Shown one piece after another: positions 5,822 to 11,701 of a stretch of 11,701 nt of DNA. The notes under the pieces are model-generated. The model searched no databases. It was given only the letters and a program-made list of their open reading frames with translations, and was not told the DNA's origin. The stretch covers positions 1 through 11,701 of the forward strand of contig JADFKG010000055.1 in NCBI GenBank assembly GCA_022565075.1, read 5' to 3'. This DNA comes from Chloroflexota bacterium. Its GTDB lineage: Bacteria; Chloroflexota; Dehalococcoidia; SM23-28-2; RBG-16-64-32. The translations under genes and the position numbers were made by a program. The first letter of the stretch is position 1; every line of letters begins with the position of its first letter.

Positions 5822-7915
5822 TTATCTCCGTACCGCCCCTTGCATGCGCCCGGACACCTGTTCGGCGATGGACGCGGGAACCTCGCTGTAGTGGTCGAAC
5901 TCCATCGTGTAGCTGGCGCGGCCCTGCGTGACGGAGCGCAATGTCGTGGCGTAGCCAAACGTCTCCGCAAGGGGGACGTGCGCCAAAATCACACGCAGGT
6001 GGCCGCGATGGTCCACATCGGAGACCTGACCCCGACGAGAACTGGCGTCGCTTAGGACTTCGCCGAAGAACTCATCAGGTGTCGCCACCTCTACCTTCAT
6101 GACGGGCTCGAGAAGAACAGGGCGGCCCCTCTTCATCGCTTCCTGGATTGCCAGGGACCCCGCCATCTTGAAGGCCAACTCGGACGAGTCTACAGGGTGA
6201 TGCTGCCCATCCACAAGCTCCACCCTGACGTCGACGACTGGATACCCAGCTTTGACGCCCGTCTCCAGCGCCTCTTTGACGCCGTGCTCAACGGCCGAGA
6301 CGAACTCGCGCGGGACGGCGCCGCCGACGATCTTGTTCTCAAACTGGAAGCCGGTGCCGCGCTCCAGCGGCTCGACGTGAAGCTTGACGACGCCGAACTG
6401 GCCGCGGCCGCCGGTCTGGCGCACGAAGCGCCCCTCGGCGTCGGCGGTCTGTCTGATCGTCTCCTTGTAGGCCACTTCCGGCCGGCCGACGTCCGCCTGC
6501 ACGTTGAACTCGCGCAGCATGCGGTCGACGATGATCTCCAGGTGCAACTCGCCCATGCCGGAGATGATCGTCTGCCCGGTCTCGTCATCGTAGCGGGCAT
6601 GGAACGTGGGGTCCTCTTCGACCAGCCGGACGAGCGCGTCGCCCATGCGATCCTGGTCTTCTTTGGTCTTCGGTTCGATGGCGACGGCGATCACCGGCTC
6701 CGGGAACTTGATCGCCTCAAGGAGGATCTTGTCCTTTAGGTCGCAGAGCGTGTCGCCGGTGAACGTGTTCTTAAGGGCGACCGTGGCGGCGATCTGCCCG
6801 GCCGAAATCTCCGTCAGCTCTTCGCGCCGGTTGGAGTGCATGCGAAGGATGCGGCCCAGGCGCTCTTTCTGCCCGCGGCTGCTGTTAATCACCGTCTCGC
6901 CTTGCTTGACGGTGCCTGAGTAGACGCGAAAGTAAACGAGCCGACCGACGTACGGGTCGGCGACGATCTTGAAGGCCAGCGCGGCGAACGGTTCGTCGGG
7001 GCTTGGTAAGCGCTCGACCAGTTCGCCGGTCGCCGGGTCGGTGCCCGTGATGGCTGGCACCTCGACGGGAGAAGGCAGGTAGTCGATGACGGCGTCGAGC
7101 AACGGCTGCACGCCTTTGTTCTTGAGGGCGCTGCCGCAGAGGACGGGGTTGACCAGGCCGGCGATCGTCGAGCGACGGATCGCCTTCTTCAGCTCGGCCG
7201 CCGTTACCTCGTGCTGCTCGACGAAGCTGATCAGCATCTGGTCATCGACTTCAGCGATCGCCTCGATGAGATCCTCGCGGCGCTTGTCGGCCTCTTCCTG
7301 GAGGTCGGCCGGTATCTCGCCGACGACTACCTCGAGCGCGCCGTCGGGGAAACTGAAGGCGACCATCTCCACAAGGTCGATGGCGCCCTCGTGCTTGTCC
7401 TCAACGCCGATCGGCATCTGAACGGCGAGCGGGCGCGCGTTCAGGCGCTCGCGGATACTGTCGATCGCCGCCCAGAAGTCGGCGCCGACACGGTCCATCT
7501 TGTTGACGAAGCAGATGCGTGGGATGTGGTAACGGTCGGCCTGTCGCCAGACGGTCTCCGACTGGCTCTGGACGCCTGCCACCGCGTCGAACACAACGAC
7601 GCCCCCATCCAAAACACGGAGGCTTCGTTCGACTTCGACGGTGAAGTCCACATGGCCCGGTGTGTCCACGATGTTGATCTGGTGGTCGTTCCACTTGGTC
7701 GTCGTGGCAGCGGCGGTGATGGTGATGCCGCGCTCTCGCTCCTGCGCCATCCAGTCCATGACGGCAGTACCGGCGTCGACGTCACCGATCTTGTACGTGA
7801 TCCCCGTATGAAAGAGGATCCGCTCTGTCACGGTGGTCTTACCGGCATCGATGTGCGCGATAATTCCTATATTTCGTACCCGCTCGACGGGCACAGACTC
7901 ACTCATATCTCCCAC
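5822..7915 (-). CDS. fusA: translation elongation factor G (EF-G)
   Basis: EF-G is the GTPase that drives translocation of tRNA and mRNA and, with RRF, ribosome recycling. At about 697 residues it is of normal length. GTPase motifs numbered from the 7915 start are P-loop AHIDAGKTT (about 20-28), switch I ERERGITIT, switch II DTPGH (84-88, with the catalytic His), NKMD (138-141) and GSALKNKGVQ. Domain IV/V features include GGRGQFGVVKLHVEP, SSRRGQVSDVDHRG, FGYATTLRSVTQGRASYTME and FDHYSEVP. Starts at 7921 (GTG), 7915 (GTG) and 7906 (ATG) are all possible. I chose 7915 because AGGGAA lies 6 bases before it, but 7906 is almost as likely. The gap to rpsG is about 60 bases, the largest inside the operon after the rpsL leader, and I see no clear signal in it. 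Confidence 0.97.
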   Translation of the reverse strand: MGDMSESVPVERVRNIGIIAHIDAGKTTVTERILFHTGITYKIGDVDAGTAVMDWMAQERERGITITAAATTTKWNDHQINIVDTPGHVDFTVEVERSLRVLDGGVVVFDAVAGVQSQSETVWRQADRYHIPRICFVNKMDRVGADFWAAIDSIRERLNARPLAVQMPIGVEDKHEGAIDLVEMVAFSFPDGALEVVVGEIPADLQEEADKRREDLIEAIAEVDDQMLISFVEQHEVTAAELKKAIRRSTIAGLVNPVLCGSALKNKGVQPLLDAVIDYLPSPVEVPAITGTDPATGELVERLPSPDEPFAALAFKIVADPYVGRLVYFRVYSGTVKQGETVINSSRGQKERLGRILRMHSNRREELTEISAGQIAATVALKNTFTGDTLCDLKDKILLEAIKFPEPVIAVAIEPKTKEDQDRMGDALVRLVEEDPTFHARYDDETGQTIISGMGELHLEIIVDRMLREFNVQADVGRPEVAYKETIRQTADAEGRFVRQTGGRGQFGVVKLHVEPLERGTGFQFENKIVGGAVPREFVSAVEHGVKEALETGVKAGYPVVDVRVELVDGQHHPVDSSELAFKMAGSLAIQEAMKRGRPVLLEPVMKVEVATPDEFFGEVLSDASSRRGQVSDVDHRGHLRVILAHVPLAETFGYATTLRSVTQGRASYTMEFDHYSEVPASIAEQVSGRMQGAVRR

Positions 7916-7975
7916 TTGCACTTCCCTGGATGGAACGCTTAGTTGACTGTCATCTGCCGCGCCTGTCCCTCGCCC

Positions 7976-8446
7976 CTACCACCGGTAGTGGACGAAGGCC
8001 TTGTTGGCCTCGGCCATGCGGTGCGTGTCTTCACGCTTCTTGATTGCGCTGCCCTGCTCCCGGTAGGCGTCCATCAGCTCCGCTGAGAGCCGCTCCGCCA
8101 TCGGCCTGCCACTGCGGGCACGGGCGGCGACGATGAGCCAGCGCATGGCCAGTGAGACCTGGCGCGCCGGGCGGACTTCCAACGGGATCTGGTAGGTGGC
8201 GCCACCGACGCGGCGGGGACGGACCTCAAGAATCGGCATCGTGTTGCGGATCGCCTGCTCGACGACCTGGCGCGGGTCTTCCTTTGTGCGCTCGGCCACC
8301 TGGTCCATCGCCTGGTAGACGATGCGCTCGGCGGTGCTCTTCTTGCCGTTGTGCATCACCTTGTTGATGAGCGTCTGGACCATGACGCTGTTGAACTTAG
8401 CGTCCGGAGCGATCGTGCGTTTAATGGATTTTCCACGTCGCGGCAT
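7976..8446 (-). CDS. rpsG: 30S ribosomal protein S7
   Basis: Ribosomal protein uS7 nucleates assembly of the 30S head and contacts E-site tRNA and mRNA. In E. coli it is the translational repressor of the str operon. The 156-residue product is a normal bacterial length and matches throughout: MPRRGKSIKRTIAPDAKFNS, VMVQTLINKVMHNGKKSTAE, QAIRNTMPILEVRPRRVGGA, TYQIPLEVRPARQVSLAMRW, KREDTHRMAEANKAFVHYRW. ATG at 8446 is 17 bases after the rpsL stop, with GAGG 8 bases upstream. That 17-base gap is much shorter than the roughly 100-base rpsL-rpsG spacer that carries the S7 autoregulatory site in E. coli, so this site is not expected to exist here in the same form. Confidence 0.98.
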   Translation of the reverse strand: MPRRGKSIKRTIAPDAKFNSVMVQTLINKVMHNGKKSTAERIVYQAMDQVAERTKEDPRQVVEQAIRNTMPILEVRPRRVGGATYQIPLEVRPARQVSLAMRWLIVAARARSGRPMAERLSAELMDAYREQGSAIKKREDTHRMAEANKAFVHYRW

Positions 8447-8463
8447 CTTCTCGTCCTCGGCGC

Positions 8464-8880
8464 CTACTCGGCGTCCTTACGGGTGCCGTACTTGCTGCGC
8501 TGCTGCTTTCGACCCTGGACGCCGCTGGCGTCAAGCGCGCCGCGGATGATATGGTAGCGGACTCCGGAGAGGTCCTTGACCTTGCCGCCACGGATGAGCA
8601 CAACGGAGTGCTCCTGGAGCGTGTGGCCTTCGCCCGGGATGTAGGCGGTGACCTCCATGCCGTTGGTCAGGCGCACGCGAGCTACCTTGCGCAGGGCCGA
8701 GTTCGGCTTGCGCGGCGTGACGGTGCGAACGTTGGTGCAGACACCCCTCTTTTGCGGGCTGCCGCGGTCGCGAATCATGCGGTTCGTGAGGGCGTTGAAA
8801 TGGAAGCGCAGGGCCGGCGACTTTGTCTTCTTCTTTATCGGCTTGCGGCCTTTTCGCACCAGCTGGTTGATCGTTGGCAC
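8464..8880 (-). CDS. rpsL: 30S ribosomal protein S12 with insertion and unusual streptomycin-site residues
   Basis: Ribosomal protein uS12 lines the decoding centre and tunes accuracy. GTG at 8880 starts VPTINQLVRKGRKPIKKKTK, matching the family N-terminus, and gives 138 residues against 124 in E. coli. The extra 14 residues lie between PAL (22-24) and PQKRGVC. This stretch (residues 25-41) includes RFHFNALTNRMIRDRGS, an insertion I recall from Chloroflexota-type S12. The decoding loop reads TPRKPNSALRK, so residue 57 is Arg where E. coli has Lys43. Residue 105 is Ser where E. coli has Pro91 (VKDLSGVRYH). Lys102 (E. coli Lys88) and Asp103, the RimO target Asp89, are kept. The frame stays open upstream to 9015, but that part does not resemble S12. 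Confidence 0.97.
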   Translation of the reverse strand: MPTINQLVRKGRKPIKKKTKSPALRFHFNALTNRMIRDRGSPQKRGVCTNVRTVTPRKPNSALRKVARVRLTNGMEVTAYIPGEGHTLQEHSVVLIRGGKVKDLSGVRYHIIRGALDASGVQGRKQQRSKYGTRKDAE

Positions 8881-8908
8881 TTCTCGCGTTTCCCTTCCTG
8901 AACTACAC

Positions 8909-8934
8909 TCGGCCAAACAAAAAGCCGAAAGCTT
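8909..8934 (-). promoter_or_regulatory. possible pair of alternative hairpins in the rpsL leader
   Basis: About 150 transcribed bases precede rpsL. On the minus strand AAGC-TTTCG-GCTT is followed by a T-rich run, a weak terminator-like hairpin (8922-8934). Overlapping it is TCGGC-TTTTTGTTTG-GCCGA (8909-8928), with perfect 5-base arms. The two share bases 8924-8925, so they exclude each other, as in an attenuator. Both stems are short; this is a suggestion only. The rest of the 8881-9035 leader shows nothing recognised. Confidence 0.3.
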
Positions 8935-9035
8935 GCCGCATCTGCCCTGGCCCAGAGCGCCATAGCCTATGCACGGGCAAGTCTTCCGACCGTTGAAACA
9001 GCCGCACACCCGCACTATACGGGCGCTAAGGAGAA

Positions 9036-9064
9036 ATGGTAGCTACAAGGCGGGCCTGTGTCAA
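9036..9064 (-). promoter_or_regulatory. sigma70-type promoter of the rpsL operon
   Basis: On the minus strand a perfect -35 box TTGACA (9059-9064) is followed by a 17-base spacer and TACCAT (9036-9041), matching 4 of 6 bases of the -10 consensus. Transcription would start near 9029, leaving a leader of about 150 bases before the rpsL GTG. A second -10-like TATAGT lies slightly downstream (about 9014-9019) but has no good -35. This is the only good promoter I found for the 14-gene operon. Confidence 0.65.
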
Positions 9065-9067
9065 CCG

Positions 9068-9097
9068 AAAAACGCGGCGTTGATGGGCCCGTCGCCG
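9068..9097 (-). terminator. probable rho-independent terminator of the 9112-10098 gene
   Basis: Fifteen bases after the stop of the upstream gene, the minus strand reads CGGCG (9093-9097), a 13-base loop with partial inner pairing, then CGCCG (9075-9079), CG and TTTTT (9068-9072). The stem is short and the loop large, so strength is uncertain. Its T-run ends 3 bases before the -35 box of the rpsL promoter. Confidence 0.5.
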
Positions 9098-9111
9098 AGC
9101 GTCAGGCAGGG

Positions 9112-10098
9112 TCAGTTCAGAGCGACCTTGTCGCGCAGCACGTCGAGCAGGCGCTCGACGGGCATGCTGACCTCGTCGACCCAGCTGGACGCGACGCCGT
9201 CGTTCCAGTACAAATACCAGTCGAAAAGCGTGCCGTCGTCCCTCAGGAAGACGACCGCTTCGTCGCCAGCTCCCAGTCTAGCGTCCGCCGGAACTTCTCC
9301 ACCGCGGTATGCCCGGAGCATCGCGAACTCTATTGTCTTGCCGGGATCGCCCTTGACCGGCTCCGAGACAGAGGCGCGGATAAGCGTCCCGGCGCCGGTC
9401 TCTTCGGTGGAGGTTATGGCGACTTGAGCGATCACCGCCGACTTCGACACCTCGGTAACAGGCGGCAGGAAATCCGGGTAAGGCAACGGCGTCGGGGCCG
9501 GGTCATCAGCCGCTCCGCGCAGCATTTCCAGCAGTTCATCTGCGGGCAAGGAGCGCTGGTCGATCACGCTGGTGGCAACACCATCCGCGATCGTGTACGA
9601 ATTCGACAGTGTCCAGCCGGACATCTCTCCGGGAGAATTGAGGAAAACCACGGCCCTGTCGCCAACCGCAAGTTGGGGCCCATCTGACAGAACCATGCTA
9701 ATTTCGCCGATCTCACCACCCACGGTTAGTATCGTTAGCTCGTCAGGCCCCTCGCCTTTGATGTATTCCGAGACGGACGCGGTGATGACAGTGCGGATGA
9801 TCCCAAGAGACCCTATCAGCTCCGCTAGAGACGTGTCCCACTCTGACTCGGCGGATTCGACGGTAACAAGGGCGACCACCGGAACCTTCGCGACATGAAT
9901 AGACGGCTGGAGGCCGGGCGGCAGGGGACGACTATAGGCTGAGCCGGAAATCTCGCCAACCTCGGCATCAGCGACCACGGTGTCGGAACCGCTGTCGCCG
10001 ATCAGATCGCTCACGAGAACGAATGAGGCGATCCCAACCGAAGTACAGGCGAGACCCAGAATCGCTGCGCGAAGCCTCAGTTTGAGTTTGCGTTGCAT
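9112..10098 (-). CDS. unrecognised membrane-anchored protein with two copies of one extracellular domain
   Basis: Function unknown. The 328-residue product starts with a basic segment (MQRKLKLRLR) and one hydrophobic helix (about 11-31), so it is probably anchored with the rest outside. Two homologous domains follow. Domain 1 (about 72-195) has TASVSEYIKG (106-115), GDRAVVFL (146-153) and GVATSVID followed by SLPADELLEMLRG. Domain 2 (about 214-323) has RASVSEPVKG (241-250), GDEAVVFL (278-285) and GVASSWVD followed by SMPVERLLDVLRD. This pattern (xVxExxKG, then GDxxVVFL) resembles a beta-rich domain I recall in secreted bacterial proteins of unknown role. ATG at 10098 overlaps the preceding small gene by 22 bases. 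No clear ribosome binding site precedes it, so coupled translation is likely. Confidence 0.75.
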   Translation of the reverse strand: MQRKLKLRLRAAILGLACTSVGIASFVLVSDLIGDSGSDTVVADAEVGEISGSAYSRPLPPGLQPSIHVAKVPVVALVTVESAESEWDTSLAELIGSLGIIRTVITASVSEYIKGEGPDELTILTVGGEIGEISMVLSDGPQLAVGDRAVVFLNSPGEMSGWTLSNSYTIADGVATSVIDQRSLPADELLEMLRGAADDPAPTPLPYPDFLPPVTEVSKSAVIAQVAITSTEETGAGTLIRASVSEPVKGDPGKTIEFAMLRAYRGGEVPADARLGAGDEAVVFLRDDGTLFDWYLYWNDGVASSWVDEVSMPVERLLDVLRDKVALN

Positions 10099-10328
10099 GT
10101 CTGCGAATAGGCCAAGAACCAGTCAGAGGGGTGACTCCAGGTTATCGTTGCCCAGTTCCAGTGATTCTGGATCCAGCTCTCCATGCTTGTGAGAAAGCAC
10201 CACACAACGGTGGAGTTCTGCCAGCGCTGCCCTGAATAGTAATTAGTGGCTTCAGCCTTGCCACTGAACAAGCCGAGCGCACCGCGTACAAGTGCGGCCG
10301 AAAACAGCAGGGAGAATACCAGCTTCAT
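10077..10328 (-). CDS. unrecognised small exported Trp-rich protein
   Basis: Function unknown. The 83-residue product has a signal-peptide-like N-terminus (MKLVFSLLFSAALVRGALGL) with an AEA cleavage site at 25-27. The mature part would be about 56 residues with seven Trp (36, 43, 52, 57, 59, 64, 70) and two Cys (44, 78) that could form a disulfide. ATG at 10328 has a G-rich Shine-Dalgarno-like AGGGGTGG 6 bases upstream and its own promoter further up. It overlaps the next gene by 22 bases. Its base composition looks less GC-rich than its neighbours. It could be an intact small secreted protein. Alternatively it is the remnant N-terminus of a larger secreted protein, since W-rich openings like GQRW occur in matrixin-like proteins. 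I cannot decide between these. Confidence 0.6.
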   Translation of the reverse strand: MKLVFSLLFSAALVRGALGLFSGKAEATNYYSGQRWQNSTVVWCFLTSMESWIQNHWNWATITWSHPSDWFLAYSQTCNANSN

Positions 10329-10351
10329 TGTGAACCACCCCTATCAGCTTC

Positions 10352-10379
10352 ATCTTAGCCCCCCACCCGCAGTTGTCAA
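10352..10379 (-). promoter_or_regulatory. promoter of the exported-protein pair
   Basis: Minus-strand TTGACA (10374-10379), a 16-base G-rich spacer and TAAGAT (10352-10357, 4 of 6 with the consensus) precede the ATG at 10328 by about 24 bases. The leader would be short. The -35 box shares bases with the T-run of the preceding hairpin. Confidence 0.55.
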
Positions 10380-10398
10380 AACCGAACGGGCGGCCCGT
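10378..10398 (-). terminator. possible terminator after the cytochrome c biogenesis gene
   Basis: Ten bases after the stop of the upstream gene the minus strand has ACGGG-CCG-CCCGT (10386-10398), then TCGG and TTTT (10378-10381). The stem is perfect but only 5 base pairs, and the T-run is short and offset. It is a weak terminator at best. Confidence 0.4.
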
Positions 10399-10408
10399 CA
10401 ACAGGGCT

Positions 10409-11350
10409 CTAGACGCCGGCGTAGCTGTGCAGGCCGGAGATCCAGAGGTTGACCACGAAGTACGTGAACAACACCGCTCCGAAGCCGATCACGAGCACAG
10501 CGGACGAGCGCGTGCCCGACCACTTGCGCAGGCCGCGCATGTGCAGATACACGCCGTAGATCAGTAGCGTGAGGAGCGCCGCCGATTCCTTGGGGTCCCA
10601 GCCCCAGTAGCGGCCCCAGGCGCTGTTCGCCCAGTACGCGCCCAGCGCGATGCCGCCCGCCAGCAGCGGAAAGCCCACCGCCACGCTCTTGTAGCCGATC
10701 TCATCCAGTAGCTTTGCCCTGGGCAAGCGCTGGAAGCGGTTCTTGGCGCCCTGCACGAGGTACAACACGCCCGAGGCGAAGGAGACGCTCAGCGCCGCGT
10801 AAGCGAGGATCATCGCCGCGACGTGTATCGCCAGCAGGTCCGTGTTCTGCAGCGCCGGCACCAGCGGCCGCACGTCCGAGGGGAAGTAGAGCGCCGCTAC
10901 GACGAGCCCCGTGAGCACGACGGGCAGCGCAACGCTACCGAGCGCCCGCGGCGAGCGCATGCCACGGGCGCTGTCGCCCGTTCCCTGCCTCGCCACGTAG
11001 ACCTGCTCGAAGACCGCGTAGAAGGCCGCAATCGCCATCGCGAAAGCGATCGTGAATTCGTACATGTTCGACCACGGGGCGTGATCGACGGCCTGCCAGC
11101 GAGCGACGAGCGACACGGAGAGCAGGGCCAGCGCCGACCACGTTGCGAAGGTCGCGAAGCGCCCAGTGTTGCGCGCCCAGCCGTTGTCGTCACTGCGCTC
11201 GATGGAGGCGACGGCCGGGCCCTCGCCGATCGGCGTCGCCAGCCGGCGCACGACGAGACCGAGGCCGAGCGTATGCGCCCAGTAGGCCATCGTCGCCACC
11301 GCGCAGGCGGCGATCGCCAGGTAGAGGGTCGTGCTGGCGAGCGACTCCAT
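10409..11350 (-). CDS. ccsB: CcsA/CcsB-type cytochrome c biogenesis (haem handling) membrane protein
   Basis: Polytopic membrane protein of cytochrome c maturation System II (ResC/CcsA/CcsB family), which exports or presents haem for attachment to apocytochromes outside the membrane. The 313-residue product has several hydrophobic helices. It carries the family's Trp-rich haem-handling motif WGRYWGWDPKES (245-256), the upstream WSNMYEF box (93-99), and conserved His residues at 90, 176 and 308 (VDH, AIHV, GLHSY). ATG at 11350 is three bases after the stop of the PIG-L gene, so they are probably cotranscribed. The partner Ccs1/ResB is not seen here and may lie upstream outside the window. Naming varies (ccsA, ccsB, resC); the family call is firm. 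Confidence 0.93.
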   Translation of the reverse strand: MESLASTTLYLAIAACAVATMAYWAHTLGLGLVVRRLATPIGEGPAVASIERSDDNGWARNTGRFATFATWSALALLSVSLVARWQAVDHAPWSNMYEFTIAFAMAIAAFYAVFEQVYVARQGTGDSARGMRSPRALGSVALPVVLTGLVVAALYFPSDVRPLVPALQNTDLLAIHVAAMILAYAALSVSFASGVLYLVQGAKNRFQRLPRAKLLDEIGYKSVAVGFPLLAGGIALGAYWANSAWGRYWGWDPKESAALLTLLIYGVYLHMRGLRKWSGTRSSAVLVIGFGAVLFTYFVVNLWISGLHSYAGV

Positions 11351-11353
11351 CGC

Positions 11354-11701
11354 CTAGCGCCAGGCCATGCGGCGGAACGACTCGGCCAGCTCGAAGTCCT
11401 GATCCTTGGCCGCCTCCGCCATGCGCTCCTTGACTCGCTTGCGGATCTCGCGGATCGGCGCCTGGCCGAGCTGGCTCTTGTGCTTCTTGAGCGCGTTGAT
11501 CTTGCGCTTGAAGGCGTCCTCGGGGATCTCGATCCAGTGGTCCGGATCCTCGTGTCCGGCGAGCAGCAGCTCCATCACGCGATGCGGTTCGAGACCGTCG
11601 AGCTGGTGCTCCGGGTAGGCCAGCGGATCGCGGGCGAGCGGGAAGACGGCGTCGACCACGGACTGGCCGGTGAGGCGGTGGTCGCGGTGCGTGAAAGAAC
11701 T
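11354..11701 (-). CDS. PIG-L/LmbE family deacetylase, C-terminal part (N-terminus beyond window)
   Basis: The frame is open from the window edge, and 115 residues are visible. It begins SSFTHRDHRLTGQSVVDAVF, with HRDH matching the C-terminal zinc-binding His-x-Asp-His motif of PIG-L/LmbE N-acetylglucosaminyl deacetylases. Then come ARDPLAYPEH and the C-terminal helices KRKINALKKHKSQLG and RKRVKERMAEAAKDQDFELA. The N-terminal AHPDD-type motif should lie beyond 11701. The family removes N-acetyl groups from amino-sugar conjugates (for example MshB, Mca and LmbE-like proteins). The substrate cannot be told from this fragment. A GTG at 11659 is internal, because the HRDH motif lies upstream of it. 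Confidence 0.88.
   Translation of the reverse strand, partial: SSFTHRDHRLTGQSVVDAVFPLARDPLAYPEHQLDGLEPHRVMELLLAGHEDPDHWIEIPEDAFKRKINALKKHKSQLGQAPIREIRKRVKERMAEAAKDQDFELAESFRRMAWR

Noticed and set aside
7211..7942. 243-residue plus-strand frame opposite the 5' part of fusA
   Set aside because: Its sequence is explained as the complement of EF-G codons and shows no signal of its own.
7907..7975. Possible regulatory site between rpsG and fusA
   Set aside because: The gap of about 60 bases is long for this operon but I found no hairpin, promoter or small frame in it worth calling.
8881..9015. In-frame upstream extension of rpsL from a GTG at 9015, encoding a Cys-rich 45-residue stretch (seven Cys)
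   Set aside because: It does not resemble any S12 N-terminus, lies in the expected leader just after the predicted transcription start, and S12 begins normally at the GTG at 8880. Probably chance openness in a GC-rich leader.
9014..9019. TATAGT as the main -10 box of rpsL
   Set aside because: It is closer to the consensus than TACCAT but has no acceptable -35 at 16-18 bases, whereas TACCAT is exactly 17 bases from a perfect TTGACA. Kept only as a possible secondary start.
11357..11659. Complete small gene starting with GTG at 11659
   Set aside because: The frame continues upstream to the window edge and contains the HRDH zinc motif of the PIG-L family, so 11659 is internal and the gene is partial.

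Overview
The window is a high-GC bacterial chromosome segment with every recognisable gene on the minus strand. Most of it (about 1-9064) is one unbroken ribosomal-protein and translation-factor operon. In transcription order it reads rpsL, rpsG, fusA, rpsJ, rplC, rplD, rplW, rplB, rpsS, rplV, rpsC, rplP, rpmC, rpsQ, and it runs off the left edge inside rpsQ. This is the str operon (S12-S7-EF-G) joined directly to the S10 operon. No tuf (EF-Tu) gene lies between fusA and rpsJ, which are only 3 bases apart. From fusA onward every junction is an overlap or a gap of at most 3 bases. Four starts are GTG (rpsL, rplC, rplW, rpmC), and fusA may be a fifth.

The ribosomal proteins are normal in their cores but carry lineage-specific elaborations. 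S17 has an acidic tail of more than 100 residues, still open at the window edge. S3 has a tail of about 98 residues with nine-residue repeats. L4 has a lysine/arginine-rich, histone-H1-like tail of about 116 residues. S12 has a 14-residue insertion near residue 25 compared with E. coli. It also has Arg and Ser at two positions classically linked to streptomycin resistance or dependence.

Upstream of rpsL lies a leader of about 150 bases with a clear sigma70-type promoter (TTGACA, 17-base spacer, TACCAT). This promoter sits directly on the terminator-like end of the preceding gene. Next come two unrecognised genes for exported proteins: a 328-residue membrane-anchored protein built from two copies of one domain, and an overlapping upstream small protein, Trp-rich with a signal peptide. 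They have their own promoter (TTGACA, 16-base spacer, TAAGAT). The right end holds a CcsA/CcsB-type cytochrome c biogenesis (haem handling) membrane protein and, 3 bases upstream of it, the C-terminal part of a PIG-L/LmbE-family deacetylase cut by the window edge.

The organism is probably a member of the Chloroflexota (Dehalococcoidia-like). I infer this from the S12 insertion, the style of the PIG-L C-terminus (HRDHR, then ARDPLAYPEH), high GC, long Ala/Pro/Glu/Lys tails on ribosomal proteins, and the CcsB protein. It is recollection of family patterns, not a search result. The most unusual material is the set of oppositely charged tails on S17/S3 versus L4, the S12 active-centre residues, and the two-gene exported-protein locus at 9112-10328. 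I saw no tRNA, rRNA, CRISPR array or insertion sequence, and no stretch over 300 bases lacks a gene.
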